From contig WPIO01000051.1 in assembly GCA_009760855.2 (NCBI GenBank), forward strand, positions 426,001 through 490,000: 64,000 bases of DNA, in the 5' to 3' direction. The stretch is from Cristatella mucedo (Eukaryota; Bryozoa; Phylactolaemata; Cristatellidae). The notes below the pieces were generated by a model, which searched no databases, was not told where the DNA came from, and saw nothing but the letters and a program-made list of their open reading frames with translations. The translations under genes were made by a program, and so were the position numbers. Of this stretch, positions 12,336-21,479 are shown piece by piece (position 1 is the stretch's first letter; each line of letters begins with the position of its first letter).

Positions 12336-12414
12336 GCGTATGGGAAAGAAGCAAGAACACTTGGAGACACTACCTCGGAAAACAGACACCATTTTGTCTC
12401 CAATGACCTTCAAG

Positions 12415-12650
12415 CATAATAGTAATACATTTATGGCATCCCCAGAGACCTCAATCTTTTTCTAGGCACTTTGCATATTCTGCAAAGAAGCATGATCAAA
12501 TTTTAGGCGGTAACATCTACTTGTCAACTAGCATAACATGGTTAGACGTAACATGCACAATGACCACATGTAAATGTGGTTAGTGGTGGTATGCACAGTT
12601 TTAGCACGCATAAGCAAACATAGGACAAATACCGCCAAACACTTGGAAAT
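12415..12650 (-). mobile_element. LINE-B 3' UTR fragment
   Basis: It shares with 15440-15660 and 32140-32370 a chain of landmarks: AACATGGTTAG, ACATGCACA, AAATGTGGTTAGTGG, GCACGCATAAGC. It is a 3'-only, 5'-truncated insertion. Confidence 0.75.
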
Positions 12651-12654
12651 GCTT

Positions 12655-12740
12655 TATATGTAGGATCTGTAAAGTGCCCAAAGAGAGGTTCAGTTCTCTG
12701 AGAGCGCTATACAAATGCAAATAATAATAATAACTATTAA
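12655..12740 (+). mobile_element. LINE-B type 3' tail, plus orientation
   Basis: AAAGTGCCCAAAGAGAGG and TTCAGTTCTCTGAGAGCG are followed by a GCTATACAAATGC and AATAATAATAA end. It is a very short insertion facing the preceding minus-strand fragment. Confidence 0.65.
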
Positions 12741-12814
12741 ATCACAAGAACCAACCAAAAAAGGTTTGTGTTAGGTTTCTCTGTAAATTTCTTCATGTCA
12801 CGGGCTGTCGTTAA

Positions 12815-13005
12815 GTCAGTCAGAAGTAAGTTCCGGCTATGGGAGCATGTGAAGTGAACACGTGGTATCTCAAGAATTTGAGGTTTGTTCGAGGTATCGC
12901 TAAAAAATTTGAGTCAGAAAATCGCATGGTACGACGTGTAGCCTAGTAGTGAGTAATTCTGATAGTTGGATGGTGCCAAATAAAGTGGGAACCTTCACAT
13001 TTTGA
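12815..13005 (-). mobile_element. LINE-B C-terminal coding fragment
   Basis: Blocks such as GGGAGCATGTGAAG, GAGGTTTGTTCGAGGTAT and TGGTACGACGTGTAGCCTAG parallel the C-terminal coding part of LINE-B at 32450-32590. Confidence 0.65.
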
Positions 13006-13019
13006 CACTGGTGTCGTCC

Positions 13020-13400
13020 TCTTTGAGGAGTTCACCCAGTGAGCGATACGGAGAGACGTGTATCAGTGCCCGTTATGAAGTCTTTGAGGCTCTAAGATGA
13101 ACTGTCTACGAATAGGAGATATTAAGTCGGCTTCATATAATACCTATAGCCAACAGTAAATCTTCAATATTGCTGCGGAAGCGCAGACTGTCTTCCCGAC
13201 TGAAGAAGTTGAGCCAAGGCTCAACGGCTGGTGACGTCACGGCTAGAGACGTTTTCTCTAGTCTACTGGTTACAGTCACACTTTCGTCTGTCCAGTTAAA
13301 TTCCTTGAGCATGGAATTCAGAAGCTCAGTATTGGAATTGGTAAGACCAAGGTCTCTGATCACACGTTTGAGGTATATCTGGCTGGGAAAGTATAGCTAT
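13020..13400 (-). pseudogene. 5' part of the GERFHQD-motif ORF relic
   Basis: The minus strand encodes RDLGLTNSNTELLNSMLKEF, then a WLNFFSREDSLRF block. After a frame change it gives LHNGH, stop, YTSLRIAHWVNSSKR. In the family as I recall it the order is an LGLSKSKAELL-type start, an FFSEEDGLVFC-type block, then an LLHNGN-type block and a VAHSVH-type block. The 3' half is at 11470-12175. A long acidic or cysteine-rich middle part is missing or unreadable. Function of intact members is unknown to me. Confidence 0.6.
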
Positions 13401-13409
13401 CTCTTCTCA

Positions 13410-15205
13410 TATGAATCTATAACATTGGAGTACGGAATATCAATATCTTCGTAGATCAATATCTTCTGCAATATCTTCGTAGATGTCCGACTTGAAGCTC
13501 CCTCCTGAAAATGACCAACCACTCTCTACAGGGGTGGGAAAAAGGAGCTCGCGGCAGCGCGGCACTGTGGTGATGGATGAACGAACCCGTGGATACAAGA
13601 TAGAATGCGTGCTCCTACCGTTGGGACGCTTGGAGCGGTCTACCATTCAGGTGTAACAGCTACTAGGATGGTCAGTCGCTTCCTTCCAAGTTCTCGAGAT
13701 GGAAAACTTCATGTCTCTCTTTGCTTCGCCTGCACCAGCGTCTGAATTATTTTTTTTTATAGTTATTTAAATTAAAAATGACATTTCGCAAATTATCCGC
13801 TATTGCTCAAGAAATTGCATCTAGTGGGCAGACATTTTTTCCTAACCTTCAAGAGTTTCTTTGCAGTGTTTGCATATGAAATGAGGTGCACAGGCCCTGT
13901 CTTGATCCCTGAAAGGCATGTCGCAGTATGTTTTTGGGCTCCGCACAACGTCAAAACCGCTTTCATGGAGTAATGGTGCCGGTATCTCAATTAAGTGTTC
14001 AAATACGAAGGAATATGCATATGTTGGGTGCAAGCAATACCTAAATTCTATGTCATCGCACCTTATGTAAAGCATCTACGTAGAAATCAAGCTCTCACTA
14101 TTGGTTGAACTGCGCAAATATATTTAAAATTTAAGTCCTTATTATTGTTAATAAATTATACATATATATATATCTAACCTCCTCTCAACATGGAATAAAT
14201 AAAAATTAAATGCTCGTTTGAAGCACATTTCCGGTTACACATCTGTTGGTACTATTATCTAGCGCATTCACACTTTGCATTCACTAATTCAAATAGCGAC
14301 ACGACGCAATGTATATGAGTGACCATGCCGTCCGAAGCGCGTCAAACGCCAAAATCAGGAAATCTCAAATTATAGTAGTCCTGACGGCAGAAGCAAAGCA
14401 TTTTGTGGAACATTAGCTGTTTTAATTTTTTTGACATGAGGTATTAGTAACAACACTTTGAAGTAGAGGACACAAATATTACTTACCTTGTATTATTAGC
14501 TTTTCCTCAATCTAACTAACAGAGAACCAGATATTTCGTTATCAAGGGTATGGATAATAAATAATCGACCATGAGCGACGGCTAATATGTTTCGAGATAC
14601 GGCTCTCGCTTTGTGCGTGTTTGCCCCTCTGCGACTTCAGAATAGACCACTCAGCGCTCAAGACGACGAGAACTTTTGTTAAGGTCTGAGCCCTACGTAT
14701 CGGTGGCGCTTTGCTGCCGTCACTTCACCCGCTCGCTGTATCAGCTCAGTGTCTATGACTAGTTTGCCGCTGGCTACAGGTGATAGCTTCGCCAGCATCC
14801 GTACGAGTCTCCCAAGCTTGGCGCTCGGTAGGTGCGCCGAGCTCGCTGCTGCGAATGGCTTGCAGGAGCCACCTCTGCGGCGTTCATAAGGTGGCGTTCA
14901 TAATGCTGGGCATACCTTTGTGAATGAAGCTAGCCAGCAGGAAGACGCGCCGTCGATAGCCTGGCCGTCTTCGACACTGAGCGTGGGAGATTTCTCAGTC
15001 AAAATGGAAAATACCTCGCTAAAATGGAGAGTACCTCTCGCAAATGTAGGCGTGGACAGAAAAACTCGCGTGTCCCCTACAGGCGGCATACCGAGTGAGA
15101 AGAACAGCGAAGCTGGCCCGTGTATGCTGTTTGATCGAAAGTGCACCGAGCGAGAAGGACGCCAAATCAGGTTTTCATGTTGTTGCATAGCTTTATAATA
15201 AAACA
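13410..15205. other. Unassigned DNA
   Basis: No recognised gene. It includes a direct repeat ATATCTTCGTAGAT at about 13440-13485, a GC-richer stretch at 14620-15170 with two opposing unsupported open frames (14898-15206), and a doubled GTGGCGTTCATAA unit near 14878-14900. Confidence 0.4.
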
Positions 15206-15209
15206 TTTG

Positions 15210-15440
15210 ATACTTTGTGACCTAAGAGAACTCATTCCATTTCTAGGCATTTTTTATTTGCTGTAAAGGAAGCACGAACGAATGGCCAGTGGTAGCATTC
15301 TCAATAAACAACAGGAATAACATAGCTGATTGTGAAATGCGTAGGGTCAGTCAGCATGCAAGTTTGGTTAGGTGCATCATGCACAGTGTCAGCACGCATA
15401 AGCACTAAACAACGAATCACAGAGAACCACTAAATGCAGG
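15210..15440 (-). mobile_element. LINE-B 3' UTR fragment
   Basis: It carries the same landmark chain as the 3' UTRs at 15446-15660 and 32135-32366 (TTTGCTGTAAAG, AACATAG, GTCAGCATGCAA, CAGCACGCATAAGC, CCACTAAATGC). It sits directly next to the 3' end of another LINE-B copy. Confidence 0.75.
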
Positions 15441-15445
15441 GACAT

Positions 15446-16768
15446 CGGCATAATAATAATAATAATAATAATTTGCTTGATAAAGCGCCCTCAGAGAACT
15501 TAATCTCTCTCTAGGCGCTTTACATTTGCTGTAAAGTGAAATGCAATTGAATGGTAAGTAAAATCATGCTTGAAAAACAAACGAAATGAATAATATGGTT
15601 AGGGGTGACATGCACAGGGTCAGCATGCAAATGTGGTTAGTGGCAGCATGCACAGTGTCATTACGCATATGCTGTCCTAAATAGGTGTGTTTTTAGGTTC
15701 CTTTTAAATGTGGTCAGGTCAGGGGATGTTCTAACGCAGGTCGGGAGGGAGTTCCAGGCTTTGGGAGCATATGAACTAAATTCGAGGTCTCCAAAGGATT
15801 TAAGGTTCGTATGAGGTATTTCTAGACTGTTGGATTCCGAAAAGCGGGTGGTACGATGCTTGGCCTGATGGGGTAGTATATCTGACAGATAGGCTTGAAC
15901 CATAGAATGAAGGGACCTAAAAGTAAGCGACAAAACCTTGAAGTCAATCCGTTGCTTGACTGGTAACCAGTGCAGGTCGGCGAGAAGTGGAGTGATGTGG
16001 CAACTGCGACGCTCACGGCAGACAAGCATAGCTGCAGAGTTTTGCACCAGCTGCAATCGCCTGATCGCACATGCTGGTAGGCCAGTAAGCAGTGAGTTGC
16101 AGAAGTCGAGACGGGATGTCATGAATGCATGGACCAACTTGGACGTGGAATCCTTATCTAAACAAGCCCGAATTTTAGCAATGTTATGAAGCTGAAAATA
16201 GGCGGATTTGACTGTGGAGCTGATATGGTCGTCTAACGAGAGGTCGCTTTGGAATATGACACCTAGATTTCGAGCTGATTCAACTGGAGATATGCTGGCA
16301 GAGCCAATTTTGAGAGTCAGCCTTTCCAATCTCTGGATCACACTGGGTTTGCTCATAACTAGTAAGATAGTTTCATCATCGTTAGGTTTTAGAAAATTTG
16401 CTGCCATCCATGTGTGGATGTCATCAATGCATGCAGCTAGTGAGTTGAGAGAATTTGAGGTGCTCGAAGGCTGGGAGGGATCAAAGCAAAGGTACAACTG
16501 AGTGTCATACGCATAGAAGTGAAAGCCTAGATTGTGCTTGGCAATCACATCAGCAAGAGGCAGAGTATAAACCGTGAAAAGAACCAGACCTAGCACTGAG
16601 CCCTGAGGTACTCCATATTTCAGAGGTACTTCAGATGATCTTTGTCCATTCACGTCAATACTCTGGAGTCTCCCACTGAGATAGGACCTGAACCACTGCA
16701 GAGCAGTGCCAGTGATGCCCAGGCGAGATGAGAGGCGCTCTAGAAGAACTTTGTGATCGATGAGTTTT
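15446..16768 (-). mobile_element. LINE-B copy, 5'-truncated
   Basis: On the minus strand the copy runs from 5'-truncated reverse transcriptase through a 3' UTR to the terminal hallmark GCGCCTAGAGAGAGATTAAG, TTCTCTGAGGGCGCTTTATC and an (ATT)n tail at 15446-15470. The break at about 16768 joins a second LINE-B copy. Confidence 0.9.
15661..16653 (-). pseudogene. LINE-B reverse transcriptase C-terminal half, catalytic site mutated
   Basis: The open frame of 330 residues covers [14 protein letters not shown], then FHFYAYDTQLYLCF, RNLGVIFQSDLSLDDHI, RLDFCNSLLTGLP, LHWLPVKQRIDFKV and SYAPKAWNSLPTC. The catalytic YADD reads YAYD here, so one of the metal-binding aspartates is Tyr and polymerase activity should be lost although the frame is open. 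The intact sister at 32367-34046 keeps YADD. The domain upstream of the palm is missing. Confidence 0.85.
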
Positions 16769-16774
16769 TATTTT

Positions 16775-17890
16775 CATTTTGACTGCGGACAAGTCAGGAG
16801 ATGTGTGACGCTAATCGGAAGTGATTTCCATGCTTTTGGGAGCATACAAACTAAATGCATGGTCTCCGAAGGATTTGAGGTTTGTACGAGTATAGGTTAA
16901 CGGTTAGATTCCGAAAACGGGGGATACGATGCATAGCCTGGTGACGAAGTAGATCTGAGCGATAGGCCGGAGCCAAAGAATGAAGGGACCTAAAGTGAGC
17001 GTTAAAATCTTGAAGTCAATGGGTTGATTGACTGGTAGCCAGTGCAGGTCGGAGAGAAGTGGTGTGATGTGGCACCTGCGACGCTCAAGACAGACAAGCC
17101 TAGCTGCAGAGTTTTGCACCAGCTGTAAGCACCTGAGTGTACAGTCCGGAAGACCAGCAAGTAGTGAGTTACAGAAGTCAAGACAAGATGTGACAATGCA
17201 TGGACCAATGTACCTGTGATATTCCTGTCTAAACAAGTCAAAATTTTAGCAATATTATGTAGCTGAAAGTAGAAAGTAGCCACATTTGACTGTGGAACTG
17301 AAGTGGTCGTCTAATGAAAGGTCACTTTGAAGCATGAAAACTAGATTTTGTGAAGATTCAACAGAAGATATGCTGGAAGAGCCAATTTTAAGTGTTAGCC
17401 TTTCCAATTTTGGAATCGCACTTGGTTTGTCCATCAAATAGTAAGTTGGTTCGATCATCATTCACTTTTAGAATGTTTGCTGCCATTAATGTGCGGATGT
17501 GATCAATACGTGCAGCAAGGGAGTTGAGAGAATTCGACGAGCTGGAGGGCTAAGACGGATCAAAGCAAAGGTACAGCAGAGTGTCATCCACATAGAAGTG
17601 AAAGTCTAGATTTTCCTTGGCAATCACATTGTCAAGACGGAGAGTAAAAACTGTGAAACAAAAGGGACCGAGCACAGATCCCTGAGGTACCCCATCTTTC
17701 AGAGGATCCTCGGATGGAAGATCTTCATCAAATCACATCAGCACTCTGGAGCCCCTACCGAGATATGGGCTAAACCATTGCAACAGAGTGATGCCCAGGC
17801 GAGGCGAGAGTAGCGCAAGAAGGAATTAGTGATTGGTAGTATCAGAAGCTACAGACAGATCGAACAAAATAAACAAGCAGAGATACTCTG
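16775..17890 (-). mobile_element. Older LINE-B copy, 5'- and 3'-truncated
   Basis: Frames on the minus strand give LDFCNSLLAGLPDCTLRCLQ, LVQNSAARLVCLERR, LHWLPVNQPIDFK and KLERLTLKIGSSSIS, in the LINE-B order. Near 17830-17880 SVASDTTNH corresponds to the SAAFDTIDH block of the intact copy. Divergence is greater than in the neighbouring copy, so it inserted earlier. Confidence 0.85.
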
Positions 17891-18059
17891 TATTATAAAG
17901 AAGAGTAAAGTGTCGTGTACGCTTTTTGAACCGAGCAAGTAGCATAAAAGTTTGACCCTTTAATTGCCGAAGATGAGATCTTAATGTAACATCATTTATC
18001 TTCTTTTGTAACTTCACGAAGCCACACGGAATAATTGGTGTTAGGCATGAGACTTTTCC

Positions 18060-18585
18060 ACAGCGAACTCAAAGCCTTAGAGGATTTTGATGAGGTAACG
18101 GTAGATAACATGCTGAATCTCACTAAGCAAAAAGAAAGTGGTAAGCATTGCTGAGTCAGGAGAGCAGTCGAAGAATAAAGTAGCATGGAGTTAGTAATCA
18201 GGACGGTTGAAAATTATGCACTGCAGTCGAAAGTGGGACAGTAGATTTGTTTCGCTCAAGGACTGTAAAAATGAGTTCTACAGTTTAGGACCTGCAGAGA
18301 GAAAAAAGCTTCCGCCGCCGACGGTCTTCGAGCGTAGTGCTGCAATAGCTAGTTTATTGTCAATAGAATAGCCCGAGGATACCGATAGATGGCTGTAAGT
18401 GATGCAGGAGCTCCGTTGTGAAAGAGCCGAGCTAAGAGGCACGTCACGTGAGTCATTTGAAGAATTGTGCCCGGTATCCATCGACCAACCAGGAGGCATC
18501 GAAGCTCCTCCATCAAAGGAGGCACATGGCCGATTCGCTGAGATTTTTTGACTAGCCTTGCAGTCACATTCATCACCAGGGGTAA
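18060..18585 (-). mobile_element. LINE-A 3' fragment, diverged
   Basis: The minus strand encodes MNVTARLVKKSQRIGHVPPL and MEELRCLLV, then DNKLAIAALRSKTVG and FLSAGPKL. These correspond to the MNMAAELVFKSQRFEDVSPL and CLKTVGDRSFSSAGPRL blocks of LINE-A copy 1. The order is preserved and the reading frame is broken. Confidence 0.75.
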
Positions 18586-18589
18586 GAGT

Positions 18590-18670
18590 ACTCGCACTTA
18601 TTGACCGTGGTCGAGGGTTTAAGTCCTGCTGCAAATCATTATTTATTGACCACTGCAAACGGTGGCGATA
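18590..18670 (+). mobile_element. SINE-1 fragment, diverged
   Basis: GTCGAGGGTTTAAGTCCTGC and a following CCACTGCAAACGGTGGCGAT recall the B-box region and centre of SINE-1 at 36.65-36.72 kb. Confidence 0.5.
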
Positions 18671-18689
18671 GCGGCTCATTCTATGTACA

Positions 18690-18845
18690 TAAATATGATT
18701 GATTTGCATAGTGCCCTAACAGAAACTAATCCCTATTCAGGCGCTTTACATATGCCGCGTTGCTCGAGCCCACGAGCTCAGCCTTCAAATGCACAAACCT
18801 TGACTTCGGTCAGGGCGAGCATCTCAACCGCCGGGCCAAATCAGC
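18690..18845 (-). mobile_element. SINE-2
   Basis: The minus strand shows a GTTGAGATGCTCGCCCTGAC head, a CTCGTGGGCTCGAGCAACG B-box region, ATATGTAAAGCGCCTGAATA and a GGGCACTATGCAAATC end. A short extra segment sits between the head and the B box. Confidence 0.8.
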
Positions 18846-19251
18846 GGGCGGCACTAATGCTCGTCTGTATATATAACGAGACTTCTAGACTTTAGCCGAA
18901 CTTTAGTTTACTTGATGTAATTCGAGTGAAGGATTGTTCTAAGGAAGAGATCATGACCGTTTCGAAGACTCACATAACATTCGGAAGTGCTACACGCCGA
19001 ACTCAAGTATTACGCGCGTGGCTATGGAGACTTAAGCCTCCTTCCCAATTTGGTCTCTGCACGACGACCCAAAAGCAGTGCGCCTTAGGGAAATCGTTTG
19101 ATTTTTCTAATTCCCGAAAGCCGACATGTGTTACAGTAAGATTTGGCCGATTCAGCGGGCACGTTTCTTCAGCGGCTTAGTAGCTGTTCTCATCACCCTC
19201 ACCGTGGGTAACAAAGACTTCGTGGCGCGAATTACTGACTCGCGACGAAAG

Positions 19252-19385
19252 GATTTGGTCTAGTGGTTAAGGTGCTCGCCCCGACCAAGGTCTGACTGAG
19301 GTCGTGGGCTCGAGCCCCGAGGCATATGTGAAGCACCTGAATAGAGATCAAGTTCTCTTGGGGCGTACACTGTGTGAGTCCCTCA
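19252..19385 (+). mobile_element. SINE-2, well preserved head
   Basis: It starts GGTCTAGTGGTTAAGGTGCT (A-box-like), continues with TCGTGGGCTCGAGCCCCGAG (B-box-like), GCATATGTGAAGCACCTG and AATAGAGATCAAGTTCTCTT, and ends at GGGGCGTACAC. It is one of the clearest copies for defining the family. Confidence 0.88.
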
Positions 19386-19389
19386 TTAT

Positions 19390-20635
19390 TTACCTTCCGC
19401 GAAGCAGACAGCTAAAACAAGATACATTTCTTGCCGAGGCCTGCGACACGTAATTACGCGTGCTAAATTTATTTTCGTAAATAGCATGCATATGGAAGGC
19501 TGTCTCCTTTCGCCTTGCTTAACATGCTAGTCACAGATAGTATGAAACAAGACGGCGCATTTGAATCTATTTGATCACGCCCACTCATTATGATTCGAGA
19601 ATCAGCCCTTATAAATTTTCGGCTGTGAGTAGGGTACCTACTGCGGCTCCAGGCCACTCGTTAAAGCATATGTAGTTCTGAGTATTACTTCAGGCTCAGT
19701 ATAAATTTGTGACTTTGGCGATAGTTTACGCGATCGACTGACAACTATCGTTGTCTAAAATCATTAGGTTTTTGCAGTTCCGTTTGACAAGATAGAAATA
19801 TGTTGTCAGTAGTGTCTGTGAATTCACAAAATGAATGGTTATGCAGTAAAAATATTTATTAATGATAATGGCTATAGTGGGAAACATTGACAAGCTACTT
19901 TCAAGTCATTAAAGCAGTGGTTTGAGTTTACGCGGACACAATTGTTTCTTTTCGAAGATCACTACAGCTTCCCTGAAAGTTCACGTTTTACATGCTTGCA
20001 GTAGATAGAGATAAGAATGTATTAGAATTTTATAGAAGACCACATACAAGCTAGCGGGGATCAGCAAAGCTCGTGAAATATCATAAATAAATTTACAAAT
20101 TTTGAATTTCAAAATGAATGCCATAACTTTTTATGAAAATACAGCCAAGTCAAATTTTTAAAACTCAATTTTTTTAGCTTCTCTGGCTTTCCAATTGACT
20201 TAAATCGTATTCAATTTAAAATTCAATTTAAAAATAAAATACCTTTTCAATTTCTATCGAATTACAGTTTATCATTTGCCTTTAAGTATGCAAATTTCAC
20301 AATCTCTATTCCTGTTGGTAAGCACTGGCTCGTGAATCAGTGGTGACTTCTGTTAATGGGAGTCTCCTACAATGTATGTGTAGGCGAATCTCTGTTTCAA
20401 CAACCTTCACATTTCGCGTCCATTGCTTTACATATTGAAACTAGTTTTCTTTCGACACTTGAAACGCAGCCGTATAGCTTTAGCGTAAAACACCCACTTC
20501 GATTCTCGAGCCGAATTCTGGCGTACTGTAAAGGTGAATGTGAGTGCGTCTAATTAAAATAATTAAGGGTGGTGGACATTGATCGGTATGTCTGCTACGA
20601 GAGCGAGCAAGAGCGACCAAGAGAGCGAGAAAAAG
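19390..20635. other. Unassigned AT-rich DNA
   Basis: Nothing recognised. Local repetition of TTCAATTTAAAA-like words occurs at about 20200-20245. Confidence 0.4.
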
Positions 20636-20684
20636 AGAGTGGGAGAGTACGAGAGGGGGAGAGAGCAAGTGAGAGAGAAAGGAA

Positions 20685-20753
<69 letters not shown>

Positions 20754-20755
20754 GG
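20636..20755. repeat. (GA)n microsatellite
   Basis: Imperfect then perfect GA dinucleotides. Open frames through it are Ser-Leu or Arg-Glu repeat artefacts. Confidence 0.95.
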
Positions 20756-21013
20756 GCATTTAGTGCCGCCAATTGACTGCTAATTTAGGCGCCGGTAGTA
20801 ACGGATCGAAAAATAAGGTCGGATATCTACATGCTCGGGCTGACTCGACAGTGAAGCTAGCCAAGTAAGCCGCCCTCGAATTAGCCAAGACGCCAGTGCG
20901 AAGGCTCTGCAGAGAGAAGGGCTCTGGGCGCTACGTGTGGCCACGGCTTTACGCAAGACGACAAGCCCAGGATGCAAGACGACACTTGAAGCGCTCAGCC
21001 GCGGGTAATCGGT

Positions 21014-21019
21014 TTTATT
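21014..21019 (-). promoter_or_regulatory. Candidate polyadenylation signal AATAAA for the FAM167-like gene
   Basis: AATAAA on the minus strand lies 40 nt past the TGA stop at 21061-21059. The distance is plausible; no transcript evidence is available. Confidence 0.4.
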
Positions 21020-21058
21020 TAGAGTCTGCGCCGCTGCAGCATTGGCGCGCCGCCGCGG

Positions 21059-21409
21059 TCAGAATACCGAGAACCGTCTTTCCATAAGATTCATCTTGGT
21101 AATGCCGATGCTCGTTAGCTGCGAGATTCGATCGTCCGGATCTCCTCGGGCGTCGCCGTCGCAGCCAGCGACGCCCGAGGAGTCGACGCTCGATTCGAGT
21201 CGACCTCTCAGCAGAGGCGGCATGTCGTCGTTGGCCAGCAGCTCGTCGCTGCGGCCGCCTCTGCTGCCCGTCAGCTGCGTCCTAGCTGCGGCCTCGTCGA
21301 GCAGGTCCTCGTAGTGCAGCTGGGCGCGCCGCAAGCGAAGCTCCTGCACGTCGTGGCGAAGCGAGATGAATCGCTGCGCCAGCGCCTGGTCCGTTGCCTG
21401 CATTTTGAC
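21059..21409 (-). CDS. FAM167-like gene, coding exon 2 (C-terminal)
   Basis: This exon encodes residues 392-507 and the stop. It begins after a CGGCAG acceptor and continues the phase-0 junction from exon 1. Across the junction the protein reads SLQDLRTEL, then VKMQATDQALAQRFISLRHD, then VQELRLRRAQLHYEDLLDEA. This coiled-coil segment matches the conserved core of FAM167A/B, where vertebrate proteins have an LRREL, then QDQQLARQ, then MRLR pattern. The last residues, IGITKMNLMERRFSVF, match the family C-terminus, which reads roughly IGVTKMN then RRFS. Between these ends lies an acidic, Gly/Asp-rich linker. The cellular role of FAM167 proteins is poorly known, so none is assigned. GC content is high. 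Confidence 0.82.
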   Translation of the reverse strand, partial: VKMQATDQALAQRFISLRHDVQELRLRRAQLHYEDLLDEAAARTQLTGSRGGRSDELLANDDMPPLLRGRLESSVDSSGVAGCDGDARGDPDDRISQLTSIGITKMNLMERRFSVF

Positions 21410-21479
21410 CTGCCGAGGCGAAGGTGATGACATTCGCAAGTTCACGGCCGCTTCACTTGTCAATCGGGCCGCCTTTAGT

